From positions 1 to 64,000 of the forward strand of contig CAZTSX010000014.1 in NCBI GenBank assembly GCA_964616825.1: a stretch of 64,000 nt of DNA. The letters are read 5' to 3'. The translations under genes and the position numbers were made by a program. Positions 8,088-17,041 of this stretch are shown in pieces. This DNA is from QYOJ01 sp964616825. Lineage in GTDB: Bacteria > Bacteroidota > Bacteroidia > Bacteroidales > FEN-979. The notes under the pieces were generated by a model that saw nothing but the letters and a program-made list of their open reading frames with translations, ran no database searches and was not told the DNA's origin. Each line of letters begins with the position of its first letter. Position 1 is the stretch's first letter.

Positions 8088-9497
8088 ATGGAACAGATCA
8101 AAAAAACTCTGAGAGAATCGGCGAAGATGCGATGGGCAATGATGCTGCTGGTTAGTTTGTTGATGGGTGCAAACTATTATTTTTACGATGCCGTATCGCC
8201 TTTAAAATCGATTCTTCAGGAACATCTGAACTTTTCCTCACAGGATTATGGAATTGTAGCCGGTTTTTACGCATTTCCAAATACCTTCCTCCTGATGGCG
8301 ATCCTCGGAGGGATCATACTGGATAAGCTCGGGATTCGTCCGACCGGATTTCTTTTTGCCATTTTTATGTTGATTGGCGCTGTTTTGACAGCCTACGGGG
8401 CCACGGATTATTTCAACAATGGAGGTATTGGGTATGCTTTAATGAACTCTTTCTGGCCGGCATATAGCCCGGCATTAAAAATGATGGCGCTGGGAATGTT
8501 GATATTCGGCCTGGGTGCAGAAACCAGCATTGTAGTGACCAGCAAGATCCTGGTGAAATGGTTTAAGGGATATGAAATTGCGCTCGCCTTTGCGATCAAT
8601 CTTGGTATTGCCAGAATCGGAACTGCTCTGGCATTCAATGTTTCACCACGACTGGTCATGCCCGATTTCTGGACTTTTCCAATCTGGTTTGCTGTCATGC
8701 TTCTCCTGATCGGATTTTTGGCGTTTTTGATCTATATGATGTTTGATGTCAAACTCGACAGACAGATTAAAAGTTCAGTGAAGCTGCTGGATGCTGAGGA
8801 GAAGTTCAAACTTGCAGATCTTGGTAAACTATTTTCCAACAGGTCATTTCTCTATATTGCATTCCTCTGTGTTACCTTTTATGCCGCTGTCTTCCCATTT
8901 CTCAAATATGCCCCTGATTTCTTTTATCACAAATTTGGAATATCCCGGGCGGCCAGTGGCGATATTGCATCGCTATTACCCTATGGAACGGTACTCTTTA
9001 CGCCACTTTTCGGATGGTTTGTGGATAAACGAGGGAAAAGCGCTTCGCTGATGATATACGGCTCGTTGTTGCTTGTTGTGGTCCATCTGCTTTTTGCCCT
9101 GACGGATTTTAATCCCTATGTCCTAATGGTCCTTCTGGGGATAGCATTTTCCCTGGTACCTGCGGCAATGTGGCCTTCCGTAGCGAAGCTTGTTCCAGAA
9201 TACCGGATCGGTACAGCATATGGTGCGATGTTCTCCTTGCAAAACCTGGGATTGTTCGCCATTCCGATCCTTGCCGGATATATTCTCGATAAGACCAACC
9301 CCGGAGTAACCCCGGAAGCGATAGAAGCCGGGGCGACCCTTGTCTATACACCAACAATGCTTATGTTTGTTGGTTTCGGGATCATTGGGTTCCTCTTTGC
9401 ACTGCTGTTGAAGTGGAACGACAAATCCTCCGGCTATGGTCTCGAGCTGCCGTCTAATGTTCAAGCGGAAGCGAAGGAAATGGAAGAAAGAGTTTAA
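8088..9497 (+). CDS. Major facilitator superfamily transporter
   Basis: Inner-membrane permease of about 469 residues with roughly 12 hydrophobic segments. Loop 2-3 reads GGIILDKLGIRPTGF, the MFS DxxGxR-type motif, and the second half repeats it as GWFVDKRGKSAS. The start is the ATG at 8088 (MEQIKKTLRES); the frame open upstream overlaps the mqnB start and is not used. The general look (LDKLGIRPTG, EAGATLVYTPTMLMF) recalls bacterial relatives of MFSD1, but this is a weak memory and the substrate is unknown. The secreted S1 protease follows after 12 nt, so the two may be co-transcribed; peptide uptake would fit but is inference. Confidence 0.8.
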   Translation: MEQIKKTLRESAKMRWAMMLLVSLLMGANYYFYDAVSPLKSILQEHLNFSSQDYGIVAGFYAFPNTFLLMAILGGIILDKLGIRPTGFLFAIFMLIGAVLTAYGATDYFNNGGIGYALMNSFWPAYSPALKMMALGMLIFGLGAETSIVVTSKILVKWFKGYEIALAFAINLGIARIGTALAFNVSPRLVMPDFWTFPIWFAVMLLLIGFLAFLIYMMFDVKLDRQIKSSVKLLDAEEKFKLADLGKLFSNRSFLYIAFLCVTFYAAVFPFLKYAPDFFYHKFGISRAASGDIASLLPYGTVLFTPLFGWFVDKRGKSASLMIYGSLLLVVVHLLFALTDFNPYVLMVLLGIAFSLVPAAMWPSVAKLVPEYRIGTAYGAMFSLQNLGLFAIPILAGYILDKTNPGVTPEAIEAGATLVYTPTMLMFVGFGIIGFLFALLLKWNDKSSGYGLELPSNVQAEAKEMEERV

Positions 9498-9509
9498 ACA
9501 CCAACCAGA

Positions 9510-11171
9510 ATGAGATCCTGTATTGTAAAAATATTGACCTTAATATTTTTTGGAATTCCATCCTTCTCCGGATTTGCTCAGTTGAACCAGGGAGGGATAC
9601 CCTTTAGCTCACTCTATCAGATTGATCAACCAACAAGTGTAGATCGAATACTTTCTCCCCCCAATATGGAAGTTGTGGAAGCTGAAGATATTCTTCATCC
9701 AATCCCTTATCGTTTCGCAATTAACATTCCTGTAAATGCCTGGGTAGTAGATCCTGAATCCGGCATAGAATTGCCCGGGAATAAACTTATGTGGCGTTAC
9801 ACTATCCATGCTCCCGGAGCGAAAGCCATAACAATCTATTTCGATCAGTTTTTCATCCCCGAAGGAGGAAAATTATTCCTCTACAACCAGGAGAAGTCAA
9901 AAATTATTGGCGCCTTTACAGCAATGAATAATAACACGGAGAAACTTTTCTCCACAGCATTGATCCCAGGTGACAGGATTATCCTGGAATATAATCAGGC
10001 AGCAGGAATCTCAGAAGTTCCACAACTCCATATCTCTGATATCGCTTATGCCTACAGAGGAATTCCTGGGTTTAAAGAGTTCACCGGTTTTGGGTCATCA
10101 GGCCCTTGTGAAGTGAATATCAACTGCGTGGAAGGAGCTGACTGGCAGGATGAAAAAAAAGGCGTGATGCGCATCGGTGTGAAGAAGTTTGGAGCCACCT
10201 TCTGGTGTTCAGGATCGCTTCTGAACAATACCAGGCAGGATAAAACTCCTTATGTCCTGACTGCTGATCACTGTGGGAAGGGAGCTACTCCTCAGGATAT
10301 CAGCGAGTGGATCTTCTACTTTAATTATGAATCAGCAACCTGTCCAAACCCATCTCTTGAGCCGCTTTCTCGTTCAATGACAGGTGCAATTGTTAAAGCA
10401 GCCAGCGGGGATGTCAATATCAAGGGTTCTGATTTTTTCCTTCTGATGCTCAATCACACAATCCCGGATACATTTGATGTTTGGTTCAATGGATGGAACC
10501 GCCAGGATACCGCTAGTCAATATGGAGTAGGCATCCATCATCCCCAGGGAGATATAAAGAAGATCTCTACTTATACAACTCCGCTTATCTCTACCAATTG
10601 GAATGGACACCCGGAGATGACTCATTGGGAGTTAACCTGGGCCGGAACCCTGAATGGACATGGTGTTACTGAACCAGGCTCCTCAGGATCCCCGTTGTTT
10701 GACCCTGCTGGAAGAATTGTTGGCGCCCTGACAGGAGGAGAAGCCACATGTGATTCGTTTGCTTTAAACCTGCCCGACTATTACGGAAAATTCTCCTGGT
10801 CGTGGGATATGAATGGCCCCGATATTTCCGAACGATTAGATCACTGGCTCGATCCGGATAATACAGGAGTAGAAGTGTTGGATGGGATTCCTCTTGGTAT
10901 TCCGGAACCAATTATTATTCCTGCAGAACTTCAGATCTACCCGAATCCGTCATCCGGCATCATCCATTTGAAATCTACACTTTTTGACCTTGGAAACACC
11001 ATCCGGATCACCATCTTTGATTCCTGGGGAAGACCTGTTCTGAGATCAGGAAGATACGCTGATGATTCGGATGAAAGTCAACTGGATCTCTCCTCTCTGC
11101 CAAATGGATTCTATGTTCTACGGATACAAATGGAGGATCAAATCCTGACGGGAAGGATTATCAGACAATAA
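9510..11171 (+). CDS. Secreted trypsin-fold (S1) serine protease with T9SS sorting domain
   Basis: 553 residues with a signal peptide (about 1-23). Residues of about 200-460 are a chymotrypsin-fold protease related to lysyl endopeptidases: His254 in LTADHCG, Asp308 in GSDFFLLML and Ser392 in GSSGSP form the triad, with paired cysteines nearby. The N-terminal 180 residues are a propeptide-like beta domain. The last 80 residues (LQIYPNPSSGIIHL ... LPNGFYVLRI) are a type A T9SS sorting domain, so the enzyme is probably exported across the outer membrane. It lies 12 nt after the MFS gene and 2 nt before mqnE. Confidence 0.85.
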   Translation: MRSCIVKILTLIFFGIPSFSGFAQLNQGGIPFSSLYQIDQPTSVDRILSPPNMEVVEAEDILHPIPYRFAINIPVNAWVVDPESGIELPGNKLMWRYTIHAPGAKAITIYFDQFFIPEGGKLFLYNQEKSKIIGAFTAMNNNTEKLFSTALIPGDRIILEYNQAAGISEVPQLHISDIAYAYRGIPGFKEFTGFGSSGPCEVNINCVEGADWQDEKKGVMRIGVKKFGATFWCSGSLLNNTRQDKTPYVLTADHCGKGATPQDISEWIFYFNYESATCPNPSLEPLSRSMTGAIVKAASGDVNIKGSDFFLLMLNHTIPDTFDVWFNGWNRQDTASQYGVGIHHPQGDIKKISTYTTPLISTNWNGHPEMTHWELTWAGTLNGHGVTEPGSSGSPLFDPAGRIVGALTGGEATCDSFALNLPDYYGKFSWSWDMNGPDISERLDHWLDPDNTGVEVLDGIPLGIPEPIIIPAELQIYPNPSSGIIHLKSTLFDLGNTIRITIFDSWGRPVLRSGRYADDSDESQLDLSSLPNGFYVLRIQMEDQILTGRIIRQ

Positions 11172-11173
11172 GA

Positions 11174-12295
11174 ATGGAAAAGGAGATTCTTGAAGAGGTT
11201 AAAAAACTCGTGTTGGATACAAACTGCCCGGTTGAATCCCGGGTCATTGCTGAAAAGATTTGTAACGGTAGCCGAATTACAACAGAAGAAGGGCTCTGGC
11301 TCTATGAACATGGCGAACTGGGCTGGTTGGGTATGCTTGCTGAATTGATCAGGCATCAACTGCATGGCAATCACGTTTACTTTATCCGTAACTTCCATAT
11401 CGAACCGACGAATGTTTGCATCAACAAGTGCCGCTTTTGCTCCTTTTCCCATCACTTCAGCCAGACTCATTGGGAACTGACTGTCGATGAGATCTTAGAA
11501 AAGGTCAGCGAACAACCCGAGGACATGCAGGAAATTCATATCACGGGGGCGGTCCACCCCGATCGGGACTTATATTATTATGGAGATATTCTGAAACAGA
11601 TCCGGGAAATTCGGCCTGGATTGCATATGAAAGCCTACTCTGCGGTTGAACTGGATCATATGATCCGGCAGGCTGGACTAACCATTGAGGATGGATTGAA
11701 ATACCTGAAGGAGTGTGGCCTGGGATCTATCCCGGGAGGAGGAGCAGAGATATTCGATGAAACCATCCGGAGTGATATTGCCGGGATGAAGTCATCATCG
11801 GAAATGTGGCTTGAGATTCACGAAAAAGCACACCGGTTAGGGATCTCTTCAAATGCTACGATGTTATATGGCCATCTGGAGAACTATACCCACCGGATTG
11901 ATCACATGGATCGGCTCCGACACCTTCAGGATAAAACGAAAGGATTCAACGCATTTATTCCGCTGAAGTTTAAAAACTGGAATAATGAGATGGCACAACT
12001 CCACGAACTTCCTGTCGTGGAAGATATGCGGAACTATGCTGTAGCACGAATATACCTCGATAATATTCCACATCTGAAAGCATATTGGCCGGCTATTGGT
12101 AAAAAGAATGCCCAACTTACTCTCTCCTTTGGCGTTGATGATATGGATGGCACCATCAACGACTCAACGAAGATTTACTCTCTCGCCGGCGCTGAAGAAC
12201 AAAGTCCTCGATTCACGGTTTCAGAAATGCAGGAATTTATAGGTCAGGTAAATCGCAAACCTGTTGAGAGGGATTCGTTTTACAACCCCCTCTGA
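11174..12295 (+). CDS. mqnE: Aminofutalosine synthase (radical SAM)
   Basis: Radical SAM enzyme that joins SAM and 3-(1-carboxyvinyl)oxybenzoate to give aminodeoxyfutalosine. Residues 82-89 hold the cluster motif CINKCRFC (CxxxCxxC). ITGAVHPDRD, GGGAEIFDE, SNATMLYGHLE and the C-terminal RDSFYNPL are characteristic of MqnE and not of MqnC. Length of 373 is normal. It starts 2 nt after the protease stop. Its 3' end overlaps the convergent plsC gene by 16 nt, within a repeat-rich junction. Confidence 0.85.
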   Translation: MEKEILEEVKKLVLDTNCPVESRVIAEKICNGSRITTEEGLWLYEHGELGWLGMLAELIRHQLHGNHVYFIRNFHIEPTNVCINKCRFCSFSHHFSQTHWELTVDEILEKVSEQPEDMQEIHITGAVHPDRDLYYYGDILKQIREIRPGLHMKAYSAVELDHMIRQAGLTIEDGLKYLKECGLGSIPGGGAEIFDETIRSDIAGMKSSSEMWLEIHEKAHRLGISSNATMLYGHLENYTHRIDHMDRLRHLQDKTKGFNAFIPLKFKNWNNEMAQLHELPVVEDMRNYAVARIYLDNIPHLKAYWPAIGKKNAQLTLSFGVDDMDGTINDSTKIYSLAGAEEQSPRFTVSEMQEFIGQVNRKPVERDSFYNPL

Positions 12296-13092
12296 TTCTC
12301 CCCCTCTCCTTCAGGAGAGGGGGCCGGGGGGTGAGGTGATTGATTCTCAGGGCCAGGGGGTGAGGTAAGTTCTCTTTCAATCCGTTCATGCACCATATTC
12401 GCTAGCTGTTTTGGTTCCAGGTGTTTAAAGGATTGATAGGGGATAGGTTCAAGGATTACCACCTGCATGTTGTGCTGTTTGGAGATCAGAAATCCTCCTT
12501 TTTTGATTGCCTGGGAGGTCCCTTTGATCACAATTGGAAGGATGGGTGAGTGGGTGTCGAGTGCCAGGTGAAAAGCACCCGATTTGAAAGGCTGCAACCA
12601 GCCATCTTTGGAACGGGTTCCTTCCGGAAAGATCATCATCGAATTGCCATTGTATAATGCTTCACGGGCTTTCTCCATCATCCGGTGCATGCTCGACTTT
12701 TTGCCTCTGCGGAGAGCGATGTACTGGTTCATTGCCATATTCCAGCCGATGAATGGAAAAAAGAAAAGGGAGCGTTTGGAGACCCATTTAAAGTGAATTC
12801 GAGGGGTAAAGAGAACCAGGATATCCGCCCCCGATTGATGGTTAGAAACGATGACATAGGTGGCTTTGCGATCAATGTTTTCTTTGCCCGATATATGTAA
12901 CTTCCACATGGGATTCAACCAGAAAACGATATTTGACCAGATGCAGGAAAATTGATGCGTTAGATATCTCCTTCTGTCAAATGGGAATGTCACAAGCCAG
13001 ATTATCAATGCGACTGGAAACAAAATAGCAGAGCTTCCGAACATCTCTACCCAGAAATACACCGAGACAAGATATGAACCGACTTTTTTCAT
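12280..13092 (-). CDS. plsC: 1-acyl-sn-glycerol-3-phosphate acyltransferase
   Basis: Membrane-associated acyltransferase that makes phosphatidic acid. A hydrophobic N-terminus (residues 1-35) is followed by NHQSGADILVLF (NHxxxxD motif) and FPEGTRSKDG (substrate motif). 270 residues. The last 30 residues or so (SPPGPENQSPHPPAPSPEGEG) are translated from a repeat and are unlikely to belong to the ancestral enzyme. The gene converges on mqnE and overlaps its end by 16 nt. Confidence 0.85.
   Translation of the reverse strand: MKKVGSYLVSVYFWVEMFGSSAILFPVALIIWLVTFPFDRRRYLTHQFSCIWSNIVFWLNPMWKLHISGKENIDRKATYVIVSNHQSGADILVLFTPRIHFKWVSKRSLFFFPFIGWNMAMNQYIALRRGKKSSMHRMMEKAREALYNGNSMMIFPEGTRSKDGWLQPFKSGAFHLALDTHSPILPIVIKGTSQAIKKGGFLISKQHNMQVVILEPIPYQSFKHLEPKQLANMVHERIERELTSPPGPENQSPHPPAPSPEGEGENQRGL
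12296..12366. repeat. Palindromic and GGGGTGAGG repeat block at the mqnE/plsC junction
   Basis: A perfect hairpin with 11-bp arms CCCCCTCTCCT / AGGAGAGGGGG and a 2-nt loop (12300-12323) is followed by two GGGGGTGAGGT units. It encodes the plsC C-terminus and its stop, and could also act as a shared terminator. Confidence 0.7.
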
Positions 13093-13138
13093 CGATGAGG
13101 ATTTACATCTTATTAGTCATTGTATTATATTTTTTAGT

Positions 13139-14176
13139 TTATTCTGATTTAGTGTGTCCTGAATAATTTCTCCATTTTGAAAGTAATGCCTTTAAGTCCT
13201 CCGGTAGCTCTGAATCAAACTCCATCTTCTCCCCGGTAGAGGGATGAATAAAACCCAGCGATTTTGCATGTAACGCCTGCCTGGGAAGGATTTTGAAACA
13301 GTTCTGAACAAATTGTTTATATTTAGTAAAGGTTGTCCCTTTCAGAATCTGATCTCCTCCATATTTTTCGTCGTTGAACAACGGATGCCCGATGTATTTG
13401 AAATGAACCCGGATCTGGTGTGTCCTGCCTGTCTCCAGCATGCACTCCACCAGGGTAACATACCTGAAACGCTCAAGTACCTTGTATTGAGTAACCGCAT
13501 GGCGTCCGATCTCCGGGTCTTCAGAAACAGCCATAACTGTCCGGTCACGTGAGCTGCGGGAGATATTACCTGTGATGATTCCTTCATCCTCTTTCAGGTC
13601 GCCCCATACCAATGCAACATAGTTGCGGTCGATGGTATGATCAAAGAACTGCCTGGCAAGCTTTGATTGTGCCAGTTCGTTTTTTGCAACCAGCAAAAGT
13701 CCGGTCGTATTTTTATCAATCCGGTGTGCCAGATATGGAATAACATCAGAGTTTTCATCTTCTGGAGAATTCTGAAAATGATAGACCAGGGCATTCAACA
13801 GGGTTCCTGTGAAATTTCCGTGCCCGGGATGGACAACCATTCCAGCCTCTTTGTTTATGATCAGGATATCGGAATCTTCGTATACTATATCGATGGAAAT
13901 CTCTTCAGGATGGATCTCCGTATCGCGTGGAGGATAGGCAAGTACGATGGTGATGATATCAAGGGGTCTCACCTTGTAATTGGATTTCACAACCCGATTA
14001 TTTGCCAGTATATTTCCAGCTTTGGCTGCCTGCTGAATTCGATTGCGGGAGGCATTAGCGATTTTCGAAAAGAGAAATTTATCAATCCTGAACGGTGCCT
14101 GACCCTTATCTGCTTCAAACCGGAAGTGCTCATAAAGTTCACCTGATTCTTCTGTATGTTCATGGAACTCACTCAT
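13139..14176 (-). CDS. rluD: RluA-family 23S rRNA pseudouridine synthase (RluD type)
   Basis: 345 residues. An N-terminal S4 RNA-binding domain (about residues 27-85, RIDKFLFSKI) precedes the catalytic domain with HRIDKNTTGLLL; Asp154 is the catalytic aspartate of the HRLDxxTSG motif. The ending with EKMEFDSELP is usual. Which uridines it modifies is inferred from the RluD-like layout. It belongs to an envelope/housekeeping block with a PASTA protein gene and ddl. Confidence 0.85.
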   Translation of the reverse strand: MSEFHEHTEESGELYEHFRFEADKGQAPFRIDKFLFSKIANASRNRIQQAAKAGNILANNRVVKSNYKVRPLDIITIVLAYPPRDTEIHPEEISIDIVYEDSDILIINKEAGMVVHPGHGNFTGTLLNALVYHFQNSPEDENSDVIPYLAHRIDKNTTGLLLVAKNELAQSKLARQFFDHTIDRNYVALVWGDLKEDEGIITGNISRSSRDRTVMAVSEDPEIGRHAVTQYKVLERFRYVTLVECMLETGRTHQIRVHFKYIGHPLFNDEKYGGDQILKGTTFTKYKQFVQNCFKILPRQALHAKSLGFIHPSTGEKMEFDSELPEDLKALLSKWRNYSGHTKSE

Positions 14177-14203
14177 GATAACACAAATTAGGTAGTAGGT
14201 AGT

Positions 14204-16165
14204 TTAACGAGTGATGACCAGTTTGGAGGTGGCCAGGGTTTGATTCGACCTCCCGGAAAGGGTAATAATATAAATTCCCGGCACTAATCCGGAGACATCT
14301 ATTTCTCCATTAAAGATTCCTTTTTGTATCTCCTGCCCAAAGAGATTGTAAAGATGGATCACTGCTCCCTCGCTGTTATTGATAGTCGCAGGCAGTTCAA
14401 CATGGATAATGCCGGTTGTAGCCGGATTGGGATAAATTTTCAAATGAAGAGGCTCTTCTTTTTCATCAGGAATGCCCAGGGGTATGGATTTCCCCACGAT
14501 CGGACGGATCATAAGGGAGCCATTAAAAGCACTGGTAATCCACTCTCCTGCAACGTTATACATGATCTGTTCCCGGTGGTTATTGTATCGGTCGAATCCC
14601 AGATTCAGATTGTCGTTTGTGGTCTGTTCCCACCCCACATAGAACGTGGTTGTAATCCGCAGGGGAGGATCTATATGGTAGGTAACGAATTGATTCAGGT
14701 TATCAGCAAATCTTGGTTTTACCAGCGTATCGTAAAGTAACTCTCCGGGTTTGCTGTTGTTGTCATTCCAAACGGTTAAATAGAACCACTGGACGTTATC
14801 GCCACTCAGGGTCTCGTTGAAGAAGAATTGAACCGCTCGTAGCGTATCCGGGGTTTTGTTCAATTTGAAACGATAGGCCAGCATCGAACCGGCCGGAGAA
14901 AGTCCATATCCGGCATCCGGCGTGCCGTCATCATAAGCGTAATAGTTATAAAACACCTGGTTGGCGATCATGGAGTCTCCCAAGTTAGAACCGTCGAGGG
15001 CTCTAACCACGTGTTTGATGGCAAAGAGTGCGCTATCTCCTGTACTGATAGGAAACAGGTATTGCACCGGTGGATGAGCAAATGGGATGTATGTCACATA
15101 TCCGAAAGTATAGAATGGTTTAATGATGTACTCTCCGCCGTCATACTCTTTTTCCCATGCCCCTCCGGGTGTACTCATGATATAATCGTAGCTGGAATTG
15201 TGATTCACAAGATCCCGGTTACTAATCAGAATACCCAGTGTATCAGCCATTTCGTTGGTAGGATTATCTGAATATTGAGGATATGGCATGGCGGAATAGT
15301 GCTTGAGCATCGAAGGAGGACGTTCAATGAAAGTGATCTCGGGTCGCAGTGTATCTGAATTGGCACGACCGATGTTTAAGTAGATGTTATCGAGGTTCCA
15401 TTGAGAACAATTACTTTGCCAGCTTGGTTCGGCGGAACTGGCCAAACTGACGAAGTTATAAAACTGAAAGCGGAATTTCTTTTTAAAGAACTGGGAATCG
15501 ACAACTGGGATCATGACCTGTACAAAATACTGGTTGTTTTTCAGGTAGAAGGTGTCAAGTGATAGCCCTTCAATCCCCCAGACCTCTTGCCAAACAGCCT
15601 CGATGTGTGTTGTATCGGTAGGAGTGATACTATCCCAGGCTGGCTTGATCAGGAATTGCAGGAGCAGTGAATCGGATATGTGAGGTGGTTTCCCTCTTCC
15701 CTGCGGTTGGTACCAGAAGCTCAGGTAGACCGAATCGGCTGGAGAAAGAGCCTTCGGAACCGGAGTAAATATGCTATCCAGTCGAATGAAGCGAGAAGTA
15801 AGATGGTCTGCCAGAAATGTAGTTGGCCCCGGAACGGCATCCGGATACATCTGTCCGGAATCGCTGATCGCATCCATTGTTACGGCTCCACGGTTTACAG
15901 GAAAAACCGGGATATCTGAATTCACAAAGGCATAACGGTCGATCCAACGTTCAGGACTTGGGAAGACGGTAGGTTCACGAAAATCGTCAAAGAAGGGAAG
16001 CTCCATGGGAATGGTATCCATGCCATTGGTAATCGCTTTCAGAATGCCTTTCTCAGCTATCTTCGCCTGAACAACCGGATTCATTTGCAATCCAACAAGC
16101 TGTTCCTGAGCAACGGAATAACCAGTTACAAAGAGGGAGAATATCGCCAATAATAGAAAACGCAT
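14204..16165 (-). CDS. Large secreted protein with T9SS type A sorting domain
   Basis: 653 residues from the ATG at 16165 (MRFLLLAIFSLFVTGYSVAQ, a clear signal peptide). The longer frame to 16198 adds MAIHGNFWQLI, which is translated from an ATTGCCA repeat and is rejected as a start. The body is beta-rich and aromatic with no motif I recognise; the last 85 residues (LKIYPNPATTGIIHVELP ... LVPGIYIITLSGRS) are a T9SS sorting domain. It is probably a surface or secreted protein of unknown role, 27 nt downstream of which rluD begins. Confidence 0.8.
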   Translation of the reverse strand: MRFLLLAIFSLFVTGYSVAQEQLVGLQMNPVVQAKIAEKGILKAITNGMDTIPMELPFFDDFREPTVFPSPERWIDRYAFVNSDIPVFPVNRGAVTMDAISDSGQMYPDAVPGPTTFLADHLTSRFIRLDSIFTPVPKALSPADSVYLSFWYQPQGRGKPPHISDSLLLQFLIKPAWDSITPTDTTHIEAVWQEVWGIEGLSLDTFYLKNNQYFVQVMIPVVDSQFFKKKFRFQFYNFVSLASSAEPSWQSNCSQWNLDNIYLNIGRANSDTLRPEITFIERPPSMLKHYSAMPYPQYSDNPTNEMADTLGILISNRDLVNHNSSYDYIMSTPGGAWEKEYDGGEYIIKPFYTFGYVTYIPFAHPPVQYLFPISTGDSALFAIKHVVRALDGSNLGDSMIANQVFYNYYAYDDGTPDAGYGLSPAGSMLAYRFKLNKTPDTLRAVQFFFNETLSGDNVQWFYLTVWNDNNSKPGELLYDTLVKPRFADNLNQFVTYHIDPPLRITTTFYVGWEQTTNDNLNLGFDRYNNHREQIMYNVAGEWITSAFNGSLMIRPIVGKSIPLGIPDEKEEPLHLKIYPNPATTGIIHVELPATINNSEGAVIHLYNLFGQEIQKGIFNGEIDVSGLVPGIYIITLSGRSNQTLATSKLVITR

Positions 16166-16168
16166 TAT

Positions 16169-16277
16169 TAATTGCCAAAAATTGCCATGAATTGCCATAA
16201 ATTGCCATTTATTGTTATTTCACAAATACCACCACCTCACCAATTCACCACTTCACCAATTCACCAACTCACCAGTT
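16169..16277. repeat. Two tandem quasi-repeat arrays between a T9SS gene and the PASTA gene
   Basis: Three to four ATTGCCA(T/A)-type units of 9-11 nt (16169-16207), then a CACCAATT/CACCACTT array of 8-nt units (16228-16275). The PASTA gene's TAA stop (16276-16278) abuts the array; its coding strand reads TAACTGGTGAGTTGGTGAA. Confidence 0.8.
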
Positions 16278-16908
16278 ATCCTCCTATGTAGTCTTCAACA
16301 TCATACCCCCCAATATCCGGGATTGTATCTTCCTTCTCCTCTTTGATCGGGATCTGATAGCTGCCACTACCGGTTCCAACTACCAGGTCGATCCGGGTCC
16401 CTTTATAGATTCGTGCTTCTGGCTCAATAGGATGACCATCAATAAGTTGTTGTTGGACTGCATCTGCATCAAATGCAGGGGTATAATAGAGATTCCCAAC
16501 CTTTAATCCGTAACTTTCCAGCATCGATTCAGCTTGCCGGAGTGTCAGAAATTTCAGGTCAGGCATCGAGACTTTATCTGGTGTAGCTGAGGAGATAGTG
16601 ATATAGATCTGCCTGTTCTTTTTAACTCGTGCATCAAACCAGGGATCCTGGTAGATGATCGTTCCACGGGACAAGTCCGGGTCAAAAACCGAATCCAGGA
16701 CAATAAAACGGAAATCGGAATAGTATTCATTCTGAATAACATCTTCCACAAGCATTCCTCTCAGGTCGGGAACCGGGAGGTACTTATTATGCCCGGTATA
16801 TTTTGACAGGAAGATCAGTGTTCCCCAGATGATTGCCGCTGATATCACAGAAGCAATAAGGAGTTGCTTGATAAATTTCCAGCTGAAAAGAAACCTGATG
16901 AAATCCAT
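16276..16908 (-). CDS. Membrane-anchored PASTA-domain protein
   Basis: 210 residues. One membrane segment (about 14-35) is followed by an outside region with two PASTA-like repeats: VPDLRGMLVEDVIQ (residues 46 on) and MPDLKFLTLRQAESML (residues 120 on). There is no kinase domain. PASTA modules bind peptidoglycan fragments in other proteins; placement next to ddl (divergent) and upstream of rluD agrees with a cell-wall role, but that is inference. The stop codon abuts a repeat. Confidence 0.8.
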   Translation of the reverse strand: MDFIRFLFSWKFIKQLLIASVISAAIIWGTLIFLSKYTGHNKYLPVPDLRGMLVEDVIQNEYYSDFRFIVLDSVFDPDLSRGTIIYQDPWFDARVKKNRQIYITISSATPDKVSMPDLKFLTLRQAESMLESYGLKVGNLYYTPAFDADAVQQQLIDGHPIEPEARIYKGTRIDLVVGTGSGSYQIPIKEEKEDTIPDIGGYDVEDYIGG

Positions 16909-17014
16909 TCCTCTATTTCCTAAAATAACCTGAAATTGTTAAATTTATTGTATTCACGACCCAATGGCAAACATACGAAAAATTGCCTTTTCTGCCATGG
17001 TCGTTTTTTTATGT

Positions 17015-17022
17015 TAATTTTG
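17015..17022 (+). promoter_or_regulatory. -7 box for ddl-rdgB
   Basis: TAATTTTG (TAnnTTTG) ends 19 nt before the ddl ATG. No clear -33 TTTG at the usual spacing. Confidence 0.45.
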
Positions 17023-17041
17023 CCATAAAGGAATTCTATTC

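Noticed and set aside
16166..16198. Longer start of the T9SS protein (MAIHGNFWQLI)
   Set aside because: Translated from an ATTGCCA repeat; the signal peptide begins at the next ATG.
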